64,000 nucleotides of DNA, from NCBI RefSeq assembly GCF_029962485.1, contig NZ_CP073638.1, positions 1,674,001-1,738,000 of the forward strand, read 5' to 3'. Numbering within the stretch: the first letter of the stretch is position 1; every line of letters begins with the position of its first letter. This document shows positions 23,681-32,576 of the stretch, one piece after another. The translations under genes and the position numbers were made by a program. Source of the stretch: Burkholderia cepacia. Its GTDB lineage: Bacteria > Pseudomonadota > Gammaproteobacteria > Burkholderiales > Burkholderiaceae. The notes below the pieces were generated by a model, which saw only the letters and a program-made list of their open reading frames with translations, did not search any database and was not told the origin of the DNA.

Positions 23681-24583
23681 ATGGACCGCCTGCAAGCGAT
23701 GCAGATCTACGTACAGATCGTCGAGCGCGGCAACTTCACGCAAGCCGCCGACGCGCTGCAACTGCATCGGCCGGCCGTGACGAAAGCCGTGCAGCAGCTC
23801 GAGCAGGAACTCGGCGTGCGGCTGCTGAACCGCAGCACGCGCCGCGTGAGCGTGACGGCCGAAGGCGAGGCGTTCCATGCGCGCTGCGTGCAGCTGCTCG
23901 GCAGCATCGATGACGCATTCGCGTCGTTCCCCAAGCAACGCGCGGTGCCGAAGGGCCGGTTGCGGATCGACATCGCACTCGCGCTCGCGAAGACCGTCGT
24001 GATTCCGGCGCTGCCCGAGTTCCAGCAGCGCTATCCGCAGATCGAACTCGTGCTCGGCGCGAGCGACCAGCCGGCCGACCTGATCGGCGAAGGCATCGAC
24101 TGCGTCGTGCGGGTCGGCACGCTGAAGGATTCGAGCATGGTCGCGCGCACCGTCGGCGCGGTGCCGATGGTCACGTGCGCGTCGCCCGCCTATCTCTCGC
24201 GCCACGGCTTGCCGCGCACGCTCGACGATCTTCGTACGCATCGCGCGGTGAACTTTTTCACCGGCGGCAATCGCCGCATACTCGAATGGACGTTCCGCCC
24301 GCACGGCGAAACCGTCGCGGTGAAGCTCGCGAGCAGCCTGCTCACCGACAACTCGGAAGCGCTGCTGTCCTGCGGGCTCGCCGGCCTCGGCGTCGTGCAT
24401 GCACTGCGCCCCGCGCTGCAGCCGAGCATCGACGCGGGCCTGCTGATCGAACTGCTGCCCGGCGTACCGGCCGTGCCGAAGCCGGTGTCGGTGCTGTACC
24501 CGAACCGCGCGCACCTGTCCGACAAGGTGCGCGCGTTCATCGACTGGCTGACCGAGCTGTTTGCGCGCCGGTATCCGGCGTAG
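23681..24583 (+). CDS. LysR-family transcriptional regulator
   Basis: The 300-residue product has the LysR helix-turn-helix (MQIYVQIVERGNFTQAADAL, then RPAVTKAVQQLEQELGVRLL, about 6-60) and an effector domain from about 90 to 290. Conserved STRRVSVTAEGEAF follows the DNA-binding part. It belongs to the large group near YafC. Downstream on the same strand, 124 bases on, is a quinone oxidoreductase gene whose leader holds a perfect inverted repeat, so that gene is the probable target. Effector unknown. Confidence 0.9.
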   Translation: MDRLQAMQIYVQIVERGNFTQAADALQLHRPAVTKAVQQLEQELGVRLLNRSTRRVSVTAEGEAFHARCVQLLGSIDDAFASFPKQRAVPKGRLRIDIALALAKTVVIPALPEFQQRYPQIELVLGASDQPADLIGEGIDCVVRVGTLKDSSMVARTVGAVPMVTCASPAYLSRHGLPRTLDDLRTHRAVNFFTGGNRRILEWTFRPHGETVAVKLASSLLTDNSEALLSCGLAGLGVVHALRPALQPSIDAGLLIELLPGVPAVPKPVSVLYPNRAHLSDKVRAFIDWLTELFARRYPA

Positions 24584-24597
24584 AACAGGTTCGCGCC

Positions 24598-24622
24598 GAT
24601 TGTTATTCCTCGAATAACAATC
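24598..24622. promoter_or_regulatory. perfect 10-base inverted repeat upstream of the quinone oxidoreductase
   Basis: GATTGTTATT (24598-24607) and AATAACAATC (24613-24622) form a perfect inverted repeat with a 5-base spacer. It is AT-rich in a GC-rich region, 15 bases after the LysR stop and 85 bases before the oxidoreductase start. It could be a LysR operator or a terminator stem without T tract; the AT content favours an operator. Confidence 0.5.
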
Positions 24623-24706
24623 AATGATTCCGGTGCGCGTTTATCCGGCGCGATCCCCCACCTACGATGCTGCTTCATCGACACCCGTTCATCGAAGGAG
24701 CATCCC

Positions 24707-25696
24707 ATGTCCCGCATCGTCCGTTTCCACCGCATCGGCGGCCCCGAAGTCCTGCAGATCGACACGGTCGACGTACCCGCGCCGGGCCCCGACGAGATCC
24801 AGCTGCGCGTGAAGGCGATCGGCCTCAATCGCGCGGAAGTCATGTTCCGCAGCGGCGAATACACGTTCATGCCACGCTTTCCGGCATCGCTCGGCTATGA
24901 AGCGTCGGGGGTGGTCGCAGCCGTCGGCAACCACGTGACGGCGTTCGCCGCAGGCGACGCGGTGAGCGTCGTACCCGCGTTCTCGTTCGCCGACTACGGG
25001 ATGTACGGCGAAGTCGTCAACGTGCCCGCGCATGCCGTGGTCAAGCATCCGGACAGCCTGTCGTTCGAGGAAGCGGCCGCGACGTGGATGATGTTCGTCA
25101 CGGCCTGGGGCGCGCTGATCGAACTCGGCGGGCTGCAGCGCGGCGATGCGGTGCTGATCGGCGCCGCATCGAGCAGCGTCGGGCAGGCGGCGATCCAGGT
25201 CGCGAACCACATCGGCGCGGTGCCGATCGCGCTGACGCGCGGCGAATCGAAGCGCCAGGCACTGCTCGACGCGGGCGCGAAGCACGTGATCGCCGGCAGC
25301 CCTGCCGACCTGCCGCAGCAGGTGGCGGAGATCACCGGCGGTGTCGGCGCGCGCCTCGTGTTCGATCCGGTCGGCGGCCCCGATGCGGCGAACCTGCTGC
25401 GCGCGCTGGCCACGAACGGCACGTTCTTCCAGTACGGCGCACTCGACACGCGCGACATCCCGGTGCCCGTGATGGACCTGCTCGCGCGCCACCTGACGCT
25501 GCGCGGCTACGAGCTGTTCGAGATCACCGGCGACGCGCAACGCCTCGAGCGCGCGAAGCGCTTCATCGTCGACGGGCTCGCGGCCGGCGCGCTGAAGCCG
25601 CTGATCGACCGCACGTTCGCGTTCGACGACATCGCCGACGCGCACCGCTACATGGAAGCCGGTGCGCAGGTCGGGAAGATCGTCGTCACGGTCTGA
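24707..25696 (+). CDS. zinc-less MDR-family quinone oxidoreductase/alcohol dehydrogenase
   Basis: The 329-residue product is an MDR-superfamily enzyme. The N-terminal GroES-like domain (about 1-125) has LRVKAIGLNRAEVMFRSGEY and PRFPASLGYEASGVVAAVG. The NADPH-binding Rossmann domain (about 125-270) has GDAVLIGAASSSVGQAAIQVA. The zinc-ligand Cys/His residues of alcohol dehydrogenases are absent, as in quinone oxidoreductases and zeta-crystallin. The ATG has a strong GAAGGAG site. It would reduce quinones or enones with NADPH. The leader carries a perfect inverted repeat, and a LysR gene lies directly upstream. Confidence 0.9.
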   Translation: MSRIVRFHRIGGPEVLQIDTVDVPAPGPDEIQLRVKAIGLNRAEVMFRSGEYTFMPRFPASLGYEASGVVAAVGNHVTAFAAGDAVSVVPAFSFADYGMYGEVVNVPAHAVVKHPDSLSFEEAAATWMMFVTAWGALIELGGLQRGDAVLIGAASSSVGQAAIQVANHIGAVPIALTRGESKRQALLDAGAKHVIAGSPADLPQQVAEITGGVGARLVFDPVGGPDAANLLRALATNGTFFQYGALDTRDIPVPVMDLLARHLTLRGYELFEITGDAQRLERAKRFIVDGLAAGALKPLIDRTFAFDDIADAHRYMEAGAQVGKIVVTV

Positions 25697-25728
25697 CCCG
25701 TGCGCGGCGGGCGGCGCACGCCGCCCGC

Positions 25729-26622
25729 TCAGTTGTCGAAGTACCGCGGCCGGTCGATATCGGCCAGCAGCCGTGGCTGCGTCGGCGCCCAGTCGAGCCA
25801 TGCCCGCGTGCGCTCGCTGGTTGCCGGCGCATCCATCCCGGCAAACATCGCGAACCAGCCGAAATGCTCGCCCGCTTCCGCGCTCGATTTCGCGACGACC
25901 GGCACGTTCAGCCGCCGGCCGATCACTTGCGCGATCTCGCGAAACGGCACACCGGTATCGTCGACCGCGTGATAGCGCGCGCCGGCCGTGCCGCGTTCGA
26001 TCGCGAGCCGGTACACGCGCGCCGCGTCGAGCCGGTGCACGGCCGGCCAGCGATTGTCGCCGTCGCCGATAAAGGCCGACGCCCCCTTCTCCCGTGCAAA
26101 TGCAATCAGCCGCGGCACGAAGCCGTGATCGCCGTCGCCGTGCACGGACGGCGGCAGGCGCACGACCGACGCATGCACACCGCGCGCCTCGAGCGCGACC
26201 GCGGTCGCTTCGGACGCACGCGGATAGGTCGACGACACGGGCACGTGCGGATCGTCCTCGGTCGCCGCGCGGCCGGGCGCGACGAGCGCGAGCCCCGACG
26301 TGACGACCAGCGGCCGTGACGAGCCCGCGAGCACCGCGCCGATCGTCTCGATCGCGCGGCGGTCGAGTTCGCAGTTCTGCGCGAAGCGCGAAAAGTCGTG
26401 ATTGAATCCCGTGTGGATCACCGCGTCGGCGCGTTCGGTGCCGCGCGTCAGGCTGTCGAGATCCTCCAGCGACCCGCGATGCACGTCGGCCCCCGCGGCC
26501 GCGACCGACGCGGCGGCCGCATCGGACCGCGCAAGGCCGAGCACCGAATGCCCGGCGGCCACGAGTTCGGCAACGACGGCCGAACCGACGAATCCCGACG
26601 CCCCAGTAACAAAGACACGCAT
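25729..26622 (-). CDS. NAD-dependent epimerase/atypical SDR
   Basis: The 297-residue product starts at ATG 26622 behind a perfect GGAGGTG site. The N-terminal motif [20 protein letters not shown] (6-25, GxxGxxG) binds NAD(P). [15 protein letters not shown] marks the substrate side. The usual Tyr-x-x-x-Lys is not intact: after [10 protein letters not shown] the expected place reads TYPRASEAT. Extended or atypical SDRs of the NmrA/DFR-like group often lack it. A reductase or epimerase of small carbonyl compounds is likely. It is divergent from a MmyB-like regulator with a perfect palindrome between them. Confidence 0.85.
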   Translation of the reverse strand: MRVFVTGASGFVGSAVVAELVAAGHSVLGLARSDAAAASVAAAGADVHRGSLEDLDSLTRGTERADAVIHTGFNHDFSRFAQNCELDRRAIETIGAVLAGSSRPLVVTSGLALVAPGRAATEDDPHVPVSSTYPRASEATAVALEARGVHASVVRLPPSVHGDGDHGFVPRLIAFAREKGASAFIGDGDNRWPAVHRLDAARVYRLAIERGTAGARYHAVDDTGVPFREIAQVIGRRLNVPVVAKSSAEAGEHFGWFAMFAGMDAPATSERTRAWLDWAPTQPRLLADIDRPRYFDN

Positions 26623-26690
26623 GTTCAGCACCTCCGGATGGAATGGAGGCTTACTATCTGCCGAGGGCCGCGCGCGGTGAAGTCGTGACG

Positions 26691-26704
26691 GTTTACCGGT
26701 AAAC
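26691..26704. promoter_or_regulatory. perfect 14-base palindrome GTTTACCGGTAAAC
   Basis: The palindrome is fully symmetric with no spacer and ends 13 bases before the start codon of the MmyB-like regulator, in the 95-base spacer divergent from the epimerase gene. Position and symmetry fit autorepression and control of the epimerase by the adjacent helix-turn-helix protein. Confidence 0.6.
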
Positions 26705-26717
26705 GAACTAACAGGAT

Positions 26718-27575
26718 ATGGCTGACGCCCCCGACAACCTGCTCGGCGCGTACCTGCGGGACCGCCGCGAGAAACTCGACCCGGCCGCACTCGGGCTGCC
26801 GGCCACGCGCCGCCGCACGCCGGGCCTGCGGCGCGAGGAAGTCGCGCAGCGCGCCCACGTGAGCGCCGCGTGGTACACGTGGCTCGAACAGGGGCGCGGC
26901 GGCGCACCGTCGGCCGACGTGCTCGACCGGCTCGCCCGCGCGCTGATGCTGAACGAAGCGGAACGCGAGCACCTGTTCCTGATCGGCGTCGGCCATCCGC
27001 CCGAAGTGCACTATCACGCACCGGCCAGCGTGACGCCACGCCTGCAGCACGTGCTCGATTCGCTCGACGCGAGCCCCGCGATCGTGCGCTCCGCGACGTG
27101 GGACGTCGTCGCATGGAACGACGCGGCGGCCGCCACGCTGACCGACTATGCGACGCTGCCGCCGTCCGCGCGCAACATCCTGCGGCTGATTTTCGTCGAC
27201 GCGGGGGTGCGCGACGCGCAGCCGAACTGGGAGCGCGTCGCGCGATTCGCGGTCGGCGCGTTTCGCGCGGATGTCGCGCGCGGCGGCGCGACGCGGGCCG
27301 TGCAGGCGTTCGTCGACGAGATGCGCGCGACGAGCGCCGAATTCGACGCGATGTGGCGCGACCACGATATCCATTCGCATGACGAAGGGACGAAAGAGAT
27401 CCGCCACCCGCAGGCCGGCCGGATCGCGCTCGAATATTCGGCGTTCTCGGTGACCGGCCGCCCCGACCTGAGCCTCGTGATCTTCACGCCGGCGACGCCG
27501 GCCGACCGCGCACGCATCCGGGCGCTCGTCGCGGCCCGCGAACAGGCCGGCGCGATGCCGGCACCGGCTGCATAG
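26718..27575 (+). CDS. XRE-type regulator with MmyB-like ligand-binding domain
   Basis: The 285-residue product has an N-terminal XRE helix-turn-helix (about 8-85) with [20 protein letters not shown] and [10 protein letters not shown], the typical MmyB-family opening. A C-terminal domain (about 105-270) with [20 protein letters not shown] and [11 protein letters not shown] is PAS-like and binds fatty-acid-like ligands in known members. [16 protein letters not shown] marks its end. It is divergent from an epimerase; the palindrome at 26691-26704 is the probable binding site. It likely represses the epimerase gene. Confidence 0.9.
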   Translation: MADAPDNLLGAYLRDRREKLDPAALGLPATRRRTPGLRREEVAQRAHVSAAWYTWLEQGRGGAPSADVLDRLARALMLNEAEREHLFLIGVGHPPEVHYHAPASVTPRLQHVLDSLDASPAIVRSATWDVVAWNDAAAATLTDYATLPPSARNILRLIFVDAGVRDAQPNWERVARFAVGAFRADVARGGATRAVQAFVDEMRATSAEFDAMWRDHDIHSHDEGTKEIRHPQAGRIALEYSAFSVTGRPDLSLVIFTPATPADRARIRALVAAREQAGAMPAPAA

Positions 27576-27735
27576 GCACGCGGCGGACCGTGCCCATCCG
27601 GCCCCATCGGCCCGCGCGCGCCATCGTATTCCGCACTGATTCCCAGTCGAATATTTAATTTTCTCCTGGCGTAGCGCGCGCTTACCCTTTCGGCATCGCA
27701 TCACAGGGCCACCGGCCCCTCCCTGGAGCATTCCG

Positions 27736-28965
27736 ATGACCGACCCCGGCACCGCGCAAGCCGCACCCCGCCCGCACGCGGCTTCCGTGTCCTATGGCGC
27801 GCTCGCGCTGCTGGTGCTGGCCGGCCTCAACCTGCGCCCGTTCCTGACCGCGTTCGGCCCCGTGCTCGACGTCGTGCGCGCCGACACGGGCCTCGGCTTT
27901 CGCGCGGCCGCGCTGCTGACCACGCTGCCGTTCGTGCTGATGGGCGTCGTCGCCGGTGTCGGCGTCGGGCTCGCGCGGCGCATCGGCGAGCGGCGCGCGC
28001 TGACCGCCGCGCTCGCGCTGATCGCGGCCGGCTGCACGGCGCGCCTGTGGACCGGCGGCAGCACGGGCCTGATCGCGACCGCGATCGCGGCAGGCGCCGG
28101 CGTCGCCGTCGTGCAGGCGCTCGTGCCGGGCCTCGCGAAACGCTGGTTCGTCGACCGGCTGCCGCTCGCGATGGGCCTCTATTCGGCCGCGCTCGTCGGC
28201 GGCGGTGCGTTCGGCGCGGTCGCCGCACCGTGGCTCGCCGCGCACGGCGGCTGGCATCTGGCGCTCGCCGTGTGGGCCGTGCCTGCGCTCGTCACGCTCG
28301 CGCTGTGGCGCGCGAAAGCGCCGCGCGACGCCGTGCACGCAGCGGCCGCCTCGGCGCCGGTCAGCGCATTCGCCCGCGTGCCGCGCGCATGGCAGCTCGC
28401 GCTGTTCTTCGGCCTCAGCAACAGCGGCTACGCGAGCCTCGTCGCGTGGCTGCCCGCGTTCTACCGCAGCGTCGGCATGAGCCCGCAGGCGAGCGGCAAC
28501 CTGCTCGCGTGGATGGCGCTGTTCCAGGCGACCGGCGCACTGGCGATGCCGATGCTCGCGAAACGTTCGTCCGACCGCCGCCCCGTGCTGTGGCTCACGC
28601 TCGCGCTGCAGGCAGCCGGCTTCGCCGGGTTCGCGACGCTGCCCGAGCTTGCGCCGTGGTTCTGGGTCGCGAGCGTCGGCCTCGGTCTCGGCGGCTTCTT
28701 CTCGATGAGCCTGATCGTCACGCTCGACCACCTGCCCGATGCGCGGCTCGCCGGCGCGCTCGCCGCGTTCGTGCAGGGCATCGGCTTCCTGACCGTCGCG
28801 GCCAGCCCCTGGCTGATCGGCTGGCTGCGCGACGCGGGCGGCGGCTTTGCGATCGCGTGGTGGATGCATCTCGGCGTGATCGCATCGATGGCCCTGCTGA
28901 ACGCCGCGTTCTCGCCCGCCGGCTACCGGCACAGCATGGCGCGCATCACCGGCGCCGCCCGCTAA
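27736..28965 (+). CDS. CynX/NimT-type MFS transporter
   Basis: The 409-residue protein has about twelve hydrophobic helices and the signature of the cyanate/NimT permease branch of the major facilitator superfamily. It opens with LALLVLAGLNLRPFLTAFGP, followed by LLTTLPFVLMGVVAGVG, GLAKRWFVDRLPLAMGLYSA and, in the second half, FFGLSNSGYASLVAWLPAFY. Such proteins are named for E. coli CynX and NimT; substrates are mostly unproven (cyanate, 2-nitroimidazole export). The ATG has a TGGAG site. No cyanase gene is near. Confidence 0.88.
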   Translation: MTDPGTAQAAPRPHAASVSYGALALLVLAGLNLRPFLTAFGPVLDVVRADTGLGFRAAALLTTLPFVLMGVVAGVGVGLARRIGERRALTAALALIAAGCTARLWTGGSTGLIATAIAAGAGVAVVQALVPGLAKRWFVDRLPLAMGLYSAALVGGGAFGAVAAPWLAAHGGWHLALAVWAVPALVTLALWRAKAPRDAVHAAAASAPVSAFARVPRAWQLALFFGLSNSGYASLVAWLPAFYRSVGMSPQASGNLLAWMALFQATGALAMPMLAKRSSDRRPVLWLTLALQAAGFAGFATLPELAPWFWVASVGLGLGGFFSMSLIVTLDHLPDARLAGALAAFVQGIGFLTVAASPWLIGWLRDAGGGFAIAWWMHLGVIASMALLNAAFSPAGYRHSMARITGAAR

Positions 28966-29104
28966 CCCCCTTCGAATCCGGACGTTTCGCCGCCGCTTTC
29001 GGCGGCCGTCCAGCCGCCCGCGCATGGCCGGGCGCGGGTCGTCACGCCCATCGGCCGCCTGTTCGCTTCACGACAAACAACATCAATCGGTAATGGAGAC
29101 AATC

Positions 29105-29875
29105 ATGAAAAAGCTCGTTCTGGCCGTCGCGCTCGCGCTGACGGCAGGTGCCGCCGCCGCGAAAGACCCGGCGGTGCTGCGCCTCGGCGTCGATCCCAGT
29201 TATGCGCCGTTCGAATCGCTCGCACCCGACGGCAAGCTCGTCGGCTTCGACATCGATCTCGGCAACGCGATCTGCGAGCGAATGAAGGTGCGCTGCGTGT
29301 GGGTCGAAAACGCATTCGACGGCATGATCCCGGCCCTGAAGGCACGCAAGTTCGACGGCGTGCTGTCGTCGATGAGCGTGACCGAGAAGCGGCTCGCGCA
29401 GATCGCGTTCACCGACAAGATCAACAACGTGCCGCCGCGCCTCGTCGCGCGGCGCGGGTCGAACCTGCAGCCGACGGCCGAGTCGCTGCAAGGCAAGAGC
29501 GTCGGCGTCGAGCAGGGGTCGACGCAGGAAACCTATGCACGCACGTACTGGGAACCGAAGGGTGTGATCGTCCGCACGTACCAGACGCAGGATCTCGTGT
29601 ACCAGGACTTGCTGTCGGGCCGGCTCGATGCGTCGCTGCAGTCGTCGGTGCAGGCCGACCTCGGTTTCCTGAAGACCGCGAAGGGTGCGAACTTCGAATT
29701 CGCGGGGCCGGCGCTGCATGATCCGAAGACGCTCGGCGTGGGTTCGGCAATCGGCGTGCGCAAGGACGACGACGCACTGCGTACGCAGATCAACCAGGCG
29801 CTCGCGAGCCTGATTCAGGACGGGACGTATCAGCGGATCGCGAAGAAGTACTTCTCGTTCGATATCTACAACTGA
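29105..29875 (+). CDS. amino-acid ABC transporter substrate-binding protein
   Basis: The 256-residue product starts at ATG 29105. Residues 1-20 are a signal peptide (MKKLVLAVALALTAGAAAAK). The mature protein has the family-3 solute-binding pattern: LRLGVDPSYAPFESLAPDGK, LVGFDIDLGNAICERMKVRC, FDGMIPALKARKFDGVLSSM and VTEKRLAQIAFTDK, as in HisJ/ArgT-type binders of basic amino acids. It delivers an amino acid to an ABC importer, but no permease or ATPase genes lie nearby, so it is an orphan binding protein that may share another transporter. A strong hairpin follows the stop. Confidence 0.9.
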   Translation: MKKLVLAVALALTAGAAAAKDPAVLRLGVDPSYAPFESLAPDGKLVGFDIDLGNAICERMKVRCVWVENAFDGMIPALKARKFDGVLSSMSVTEKRLAQIAFTDKINNVPPRLVARRGSNLQPTAESLQGKSVGVEQGSTQETYARTYWEPKGVIVRTYQTQDLVYQDLLSGRLDASLQSSVQADLGFLKTAKGANFEFAGPALHDPKTLGVGSAIGVRKDDDALRTQINQALASLIQDGTYQRIAKKYFSFDIYN

Positions 29876-29895
29876 CGGACGCGGGCGGAATCAAT

Positions 29896-29931
29896 GAAGG
29901 GGCGTTGCGCACCGGCACGCAACGCCCCTTC
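29896..29931. terminator. strong bidirectional terminator hairpin
   Basis: GAAGGGGCGTTGCG (29896-29909) and CGCAACGCCCCTTC (29918-29931) form a perfect 14-base stem with an 8-base loop, between the convergent binding-protein and DJ-1/PfpI genes. The A/T ends of the stem supply short U runs in both directions. Confidence 0.7.
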
Positions 29932-29968
29932 GCGAATCGTCCTTCCTGAATGCCGTTCGAGAACGCGA

Positions 29969-30565
29969 TCAGAGGAACGGCGCAATGTTCCCGATCGCAC
30001 GCGTCACGTAAGCCTCCTTCTCCCCCACCGGCGCGACGTAGTGAATCGCGCTGCGTGCGGCCTCGACGCCCTCCAGGCGCGCGATGACCCAGGCCGCCAG
30101 ATAGTGCGACGCCAGGCATCCGCCCGACGTTGCCACATTCCCCCGCGCCACGAACGGCTGATCGAGCACGGCCACGCCCGCCTCCTCGACCCAAGGCTTG
30201 GTGGTCAGGTCGGTGCAGGCCGGCACGTCGTTCAGCAGGCCCAGCTTCGCGAGTATCAGCGTGCCCGAGCATTGCGCACCCAGCAGCTGGCGCGCCGGAT
30301 CGAGCTTCAACTGCGCCATCAGCGCGGCATCGCGCACGACGTCCCGCGTCAGTGCGCCGCTGCCGACCAGCACGGCATCGGCGTCGCATGCCTCCTGCAA
30401 CGACACGTGTGCGTCCAGCACCAGACCGTTCATCGACCGCGGCCGCGGCACCGGGCTTGCAATCGATACGCGCCAGCCGGGCGTCTTGACCCGGTTAAGC
30501 AGGCCGAACGCGATCAGCGAATCGAGTTCGTTGAAGCCCTCGAAAGTCAGGATGGCGATGTGCAT
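29969..30565 (-). CDS. DJ-1/PfpI-family protein
   Basis: The 198-residue product starts at ATG 30565 with AAGGACG upstream. It has the DJ-1/PfpI fold pattern: MHIAILTFEGFNELDSLIAF, with Glu13 near the active site, DAVLVGSGALTRD, and the nucleophile elbow GAQCSGTLILAKLG (Cys99). It continues with GGCLASHYLAAWVIARLEG, typical of the isonitrile-hydratase/ThiJ branch. Known members hydrate isonitriles or methylglyoxal-type carbonyls, or act as chaperones. It lies downstream of a LysR gene on the same strand, 83 bases away, and may be cotranscribed with it. Confidence 0.88.
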   Translation of the reverse strand: MHIAILTFEGFNELDSLIAFGLLNRVKTPGWRVSIASPVPRPRSMNGLVLDAHVSLQEACDADAVLVGSGALTRDVVRDAALMAQLKLDPARQLLGAQCSGTLILAKLGLLNDVPACTDLTTKPWVEEAGVAVLDQPFVARGNVATSGGCLASHYLAAWVIARLEGVEAARSAIHYVAPVGEKEAYVTRAIGNIAPFL

Positions 30566-30648
30566 GACGTCCTTGCATCGTGGCGTGGTGGTATCGCGCC
30601 TATCGTAGATCAATCACGACGCATTCGCGACGCGCATCGGTGGCTGCG

Positions 30649-31542
30649 TCAACGCGCGCCGCCGCCGGCCTCTTCCAGCATCCATGTCGCGAAAGCCCGT
30701 ACCGGCCCCCCGCTCGATTCGACCGGTTCCGGCAGCACGAGGCAGAAGGTCTTGGTCACGGCCTTCCCGTCCGGCCAGGGCGCGACCAGGCGGCCCTGCT
30801 CAAGCTCCGCCCCGATGTAAAGACGCGGCACCAATGCCACGCCCAGGCCGGCCAGTGCCGCCTCGATCAGCATCGAATGGAGATCGTAGCGGGGGCCGAC
30901 CGCCGAATTGGTCAGCGCAATACCGGCCGCTTCCGCGTACGTCTGCCAGGCATCGGGATTCTGCCGCCGATGAAGGCGCGGCAGCGCGTCCAGCGACGCG
31001 TTCTTCCCCGCGCCCTTCAGGAGCGCCGGACTGCAGACCGGCACCAGCACTTCCTCCAGCAGAGGATGCAGATGCATGCCGGCCCATGCCGGATGTTCGA
31101 AATGAATGGCTGCGTCGAAACCGCTACCCGCGAGCAGGAACGGGTCCATCCGTTCGGCGATATGCACGGTGATGTTCGAGTGGCGATCCTGAAAGCGCTT
31201 CAACCGAGGAATCAGCCAGCGCGTGGCGAAGGTCGGGATCGCGGCGATATCGAGGCTCGCGCCCTCGGCGGGCTGCCCCATCAGATACAGGCTGTCGCGC
31301 TCCAGCCGGTCCAGGATCTCCCGCACCTGCACCGCGTAGCGCGTGCCGTTCGGCGCCAGCCGGACCCGGTTTCCGACGCGCTCGAACAACGTCACGCCCA
31401 GAAACGCCTCCAGCCGGCCGATCTGGCGGCTGACCGCGCCTTCGGTGCGTGCCAGCTCGTCTGCCGCGCGGGCGAAGCTCCCGTGTCGGGCCGCCGCCTC
31501 GAAGGCCAGGAGCGCGGAATTGCTTGGAATCTTGCGTCGCAT
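30649..31542 (-). CDS. GcvA-type LysR transcriptional regulator
   Basis: The 297-residue product has the LysR helix-turn-helix (LLAFEAAARHGSFARAADEL, then EGAVSRQIGRLEAFLGVTLF, about 11-60), with LAPNGTRYAVQVREIL linking to the effector domain. The opening RRKIPSNSALLAFEAAARHG and IPTFATRWLIPRLKRF place it in the GcvA/AmpR-like branch. It is divergent from the tautomerase/metallo-hydrolase operon at 31708 and probably controls it. The 165-base spacer holds a GTCAGC/GCTGAC inverted repeat. Confidence 0.9.
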   Translation of the reverse strand: MRRKIPSNSALLAFEAAARHGSFARAADELARTEGAVSRQIGRLEAFLGVTLFERVGNRVRLAPNGTRYAVQVREILDRLERDSLYLMGQPAEGASLDIAAIPTFATRWLIPRLKRFQDRHSNITVHIAERMDPFLLAGSGFDAAIHFEHPAWAGMHLHPLLEEVLVPVCSPALLKGAGKNASLDALPRLHRRQNPDAWQTYAEAAGIALTNSAVGPRYDLHSMLIEAALAGLGVALVPRLYIGAELEQGRLVAPWPDGKAVTKTFCLVLPEPVESSGGPVRAFATWMLEEAGGGAR

Positions 31543-31571
31543 GGAGGTCTCGCCGATCGGGGGAATTCGAC

Positions 31572-31603
31572 GTCAGCTTGAGCAAACATCACTGAAGGCT
31601 GAC
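31572..31603. promoter_or_regulatory. inverted repeat GTCAGC-N20-GCTGAC
   Basis: GTCAGC (31572-31577) and GCTGAC (31598-31603) lie in the divergent spacer between the GcvA-type LysR gene and the three-gene operon. The spacing is two helical turns plus, compatible with a LysR tetramer contacting two sites, but the arms are short. Confidence 0.35.
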
Positions 31604-31707
31604 TTTTTGTCGATATTTATGCAGGAAACATCAGATTAGCATTACGTCACAGCACTGAACATCGTGCGTTCGCCGCAGGATGCCCCTCCGTTACGAAGGA
31701 CGATCTG

Positions 31708-32244
31708 ATGATCTACACCGTGGAATGCAGCTTCGCCGACCGCGACAGCGAAGCTGAATGGAACAACTTCTACAGCCTCGACAAGCTGCCGGCCCTCATC
31801 TCCGTGACGGGTTTTCATACGTCGCAGCGCTTCAAGGCGATCGGCGACGATTGCCCCGTCTACCTGGCCATCCACACGATCGACGGCCTCGACGTGCTGG
31901 CCGGGGACGAATATCGCCAGAAAGGCGGTGGCAATTTCGCGAGATGGCAACAGCACATTACCGACTGGCACCGCAATCTCTACAGCGATATCGGTGTCGC
32001 GCCTGAAGTGGCCGCCGACGAACTGCTCGTGCTGTGCGAGAGCGGCCCCGAGCCGCTGATCCGCATGGGCGTGACCCCGCTCGCCATGCAGGCCGTCGCG
32101 CTGGAGAAGTTTCCGGCGAGCCGCTGGCTCGGCGTCCTGCCCCGGCGCGACGCCCGGCTGGCCGGGCACGCCGAGGCCGGCCTTTACCTTTACGCACCGA
32201 TCACCGCGCAACTGACCAAGGCAGGCCAGCCATGCCGAACGTGA
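31708..32244 (+). CDS. hypothetical protein, probable dimeric alpha-beta barrel (EthD-like)
   Basis: The 178-residue product is first in a three-gene LysR-linked operon. Its first half (MIYTVECSFADRDSEAEWNN, FYSLDKLPALISVTGFHTSQ, RFKAIGDDCPVYLAIHTIDG) has the strand-helix-strand spacing of ferredoxin-like dimeric alpha-beta barrel proteins such as EthD and stress-response A/B-barrel proteins. The second half has two similar elements (TDWHRNLYSDIG and AVALEKFPASRWLGVLPR), so the protein may hold two half-barrels. No catalytic residues can be assigned. The stop overlaps the tautomerase start by 13 bases. Confidence 0.7.
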   Translation: MIYTVECSFADRDSEAEWNNFYSLDKLPALISVTGFHTSQRFKAIGDDCPVYLAIHTIDGLDVLAGDEYRQKGGGNFARWQQHITDWHRNLYSDIGVAPEVAADELLVLCESGPEPLIRMGVTPLAMQAVALEKFPASRWLGVLPRRDARLAGHAEAGLYLYAPITAQLTKAGQPCRT

Positions 32245-32558
32245 CTTTTCATATTCAGGCGGGACGCATGCCGCCCGACGACGACCTTGCCGCACTGTCC
32301 GGCGACTGCGTCGACCTGTGCACCGAAGTCCTCCACGCAGAACTCAAGAACGTTCATGTGATCTTCATGGAAGTTCGGCTGGGACACGGGCATCCCGTTT
32401 TCGCGGAAATCCAGTATCGCGTCGACGCGTTTCGACAGCCCGCGATCATGAACCGGTTCATGGAAGCGCTCGATCACGCGATCGTTCGCCGCACGGGCCT
32501 GACCGCGCGCATCCGCTGTTTTGGCCATGCCGCGCCGAGCATTCACGCGCGAAACTAG
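32232..32558 (+). CDS. tautomerase-fold protein with N-terminal proline
   Basis: The 108-residue product starts at ATG 32232, inside the end of the previous gene. It opens MPNVTFHIQAGRMPPDDDLA; Pro2 would be exposed as the catalytic N-terminal proline after Met removal, the hallmark of 4-oxalocrotonate tautomerase and MIF-like enzymes. ELKNVHVIFMEVRLGHGHPV forms the second strand-turn. The length (about twice a 4-OT monomer) fits the CHMI/MIF-like subgroup. Likely a tautomerase or hydratase acting with the metallo-beta-lactamase-fold hydrolase that follows 18 bases later. Confidence 0.75.
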   Translation: MPNVTFHIQAGRMPPDDDLAALSGDCVDLCTEVLHAELKNVHVIFMEVRLGHGHPVFAEIQYRVDAFRQPAIMNRFMEALDHAIVRRTGLTARIRCFGHAAPSIHARN

Positions 32559-32576
32559 CTTGCCTGGAGAAGCCTT

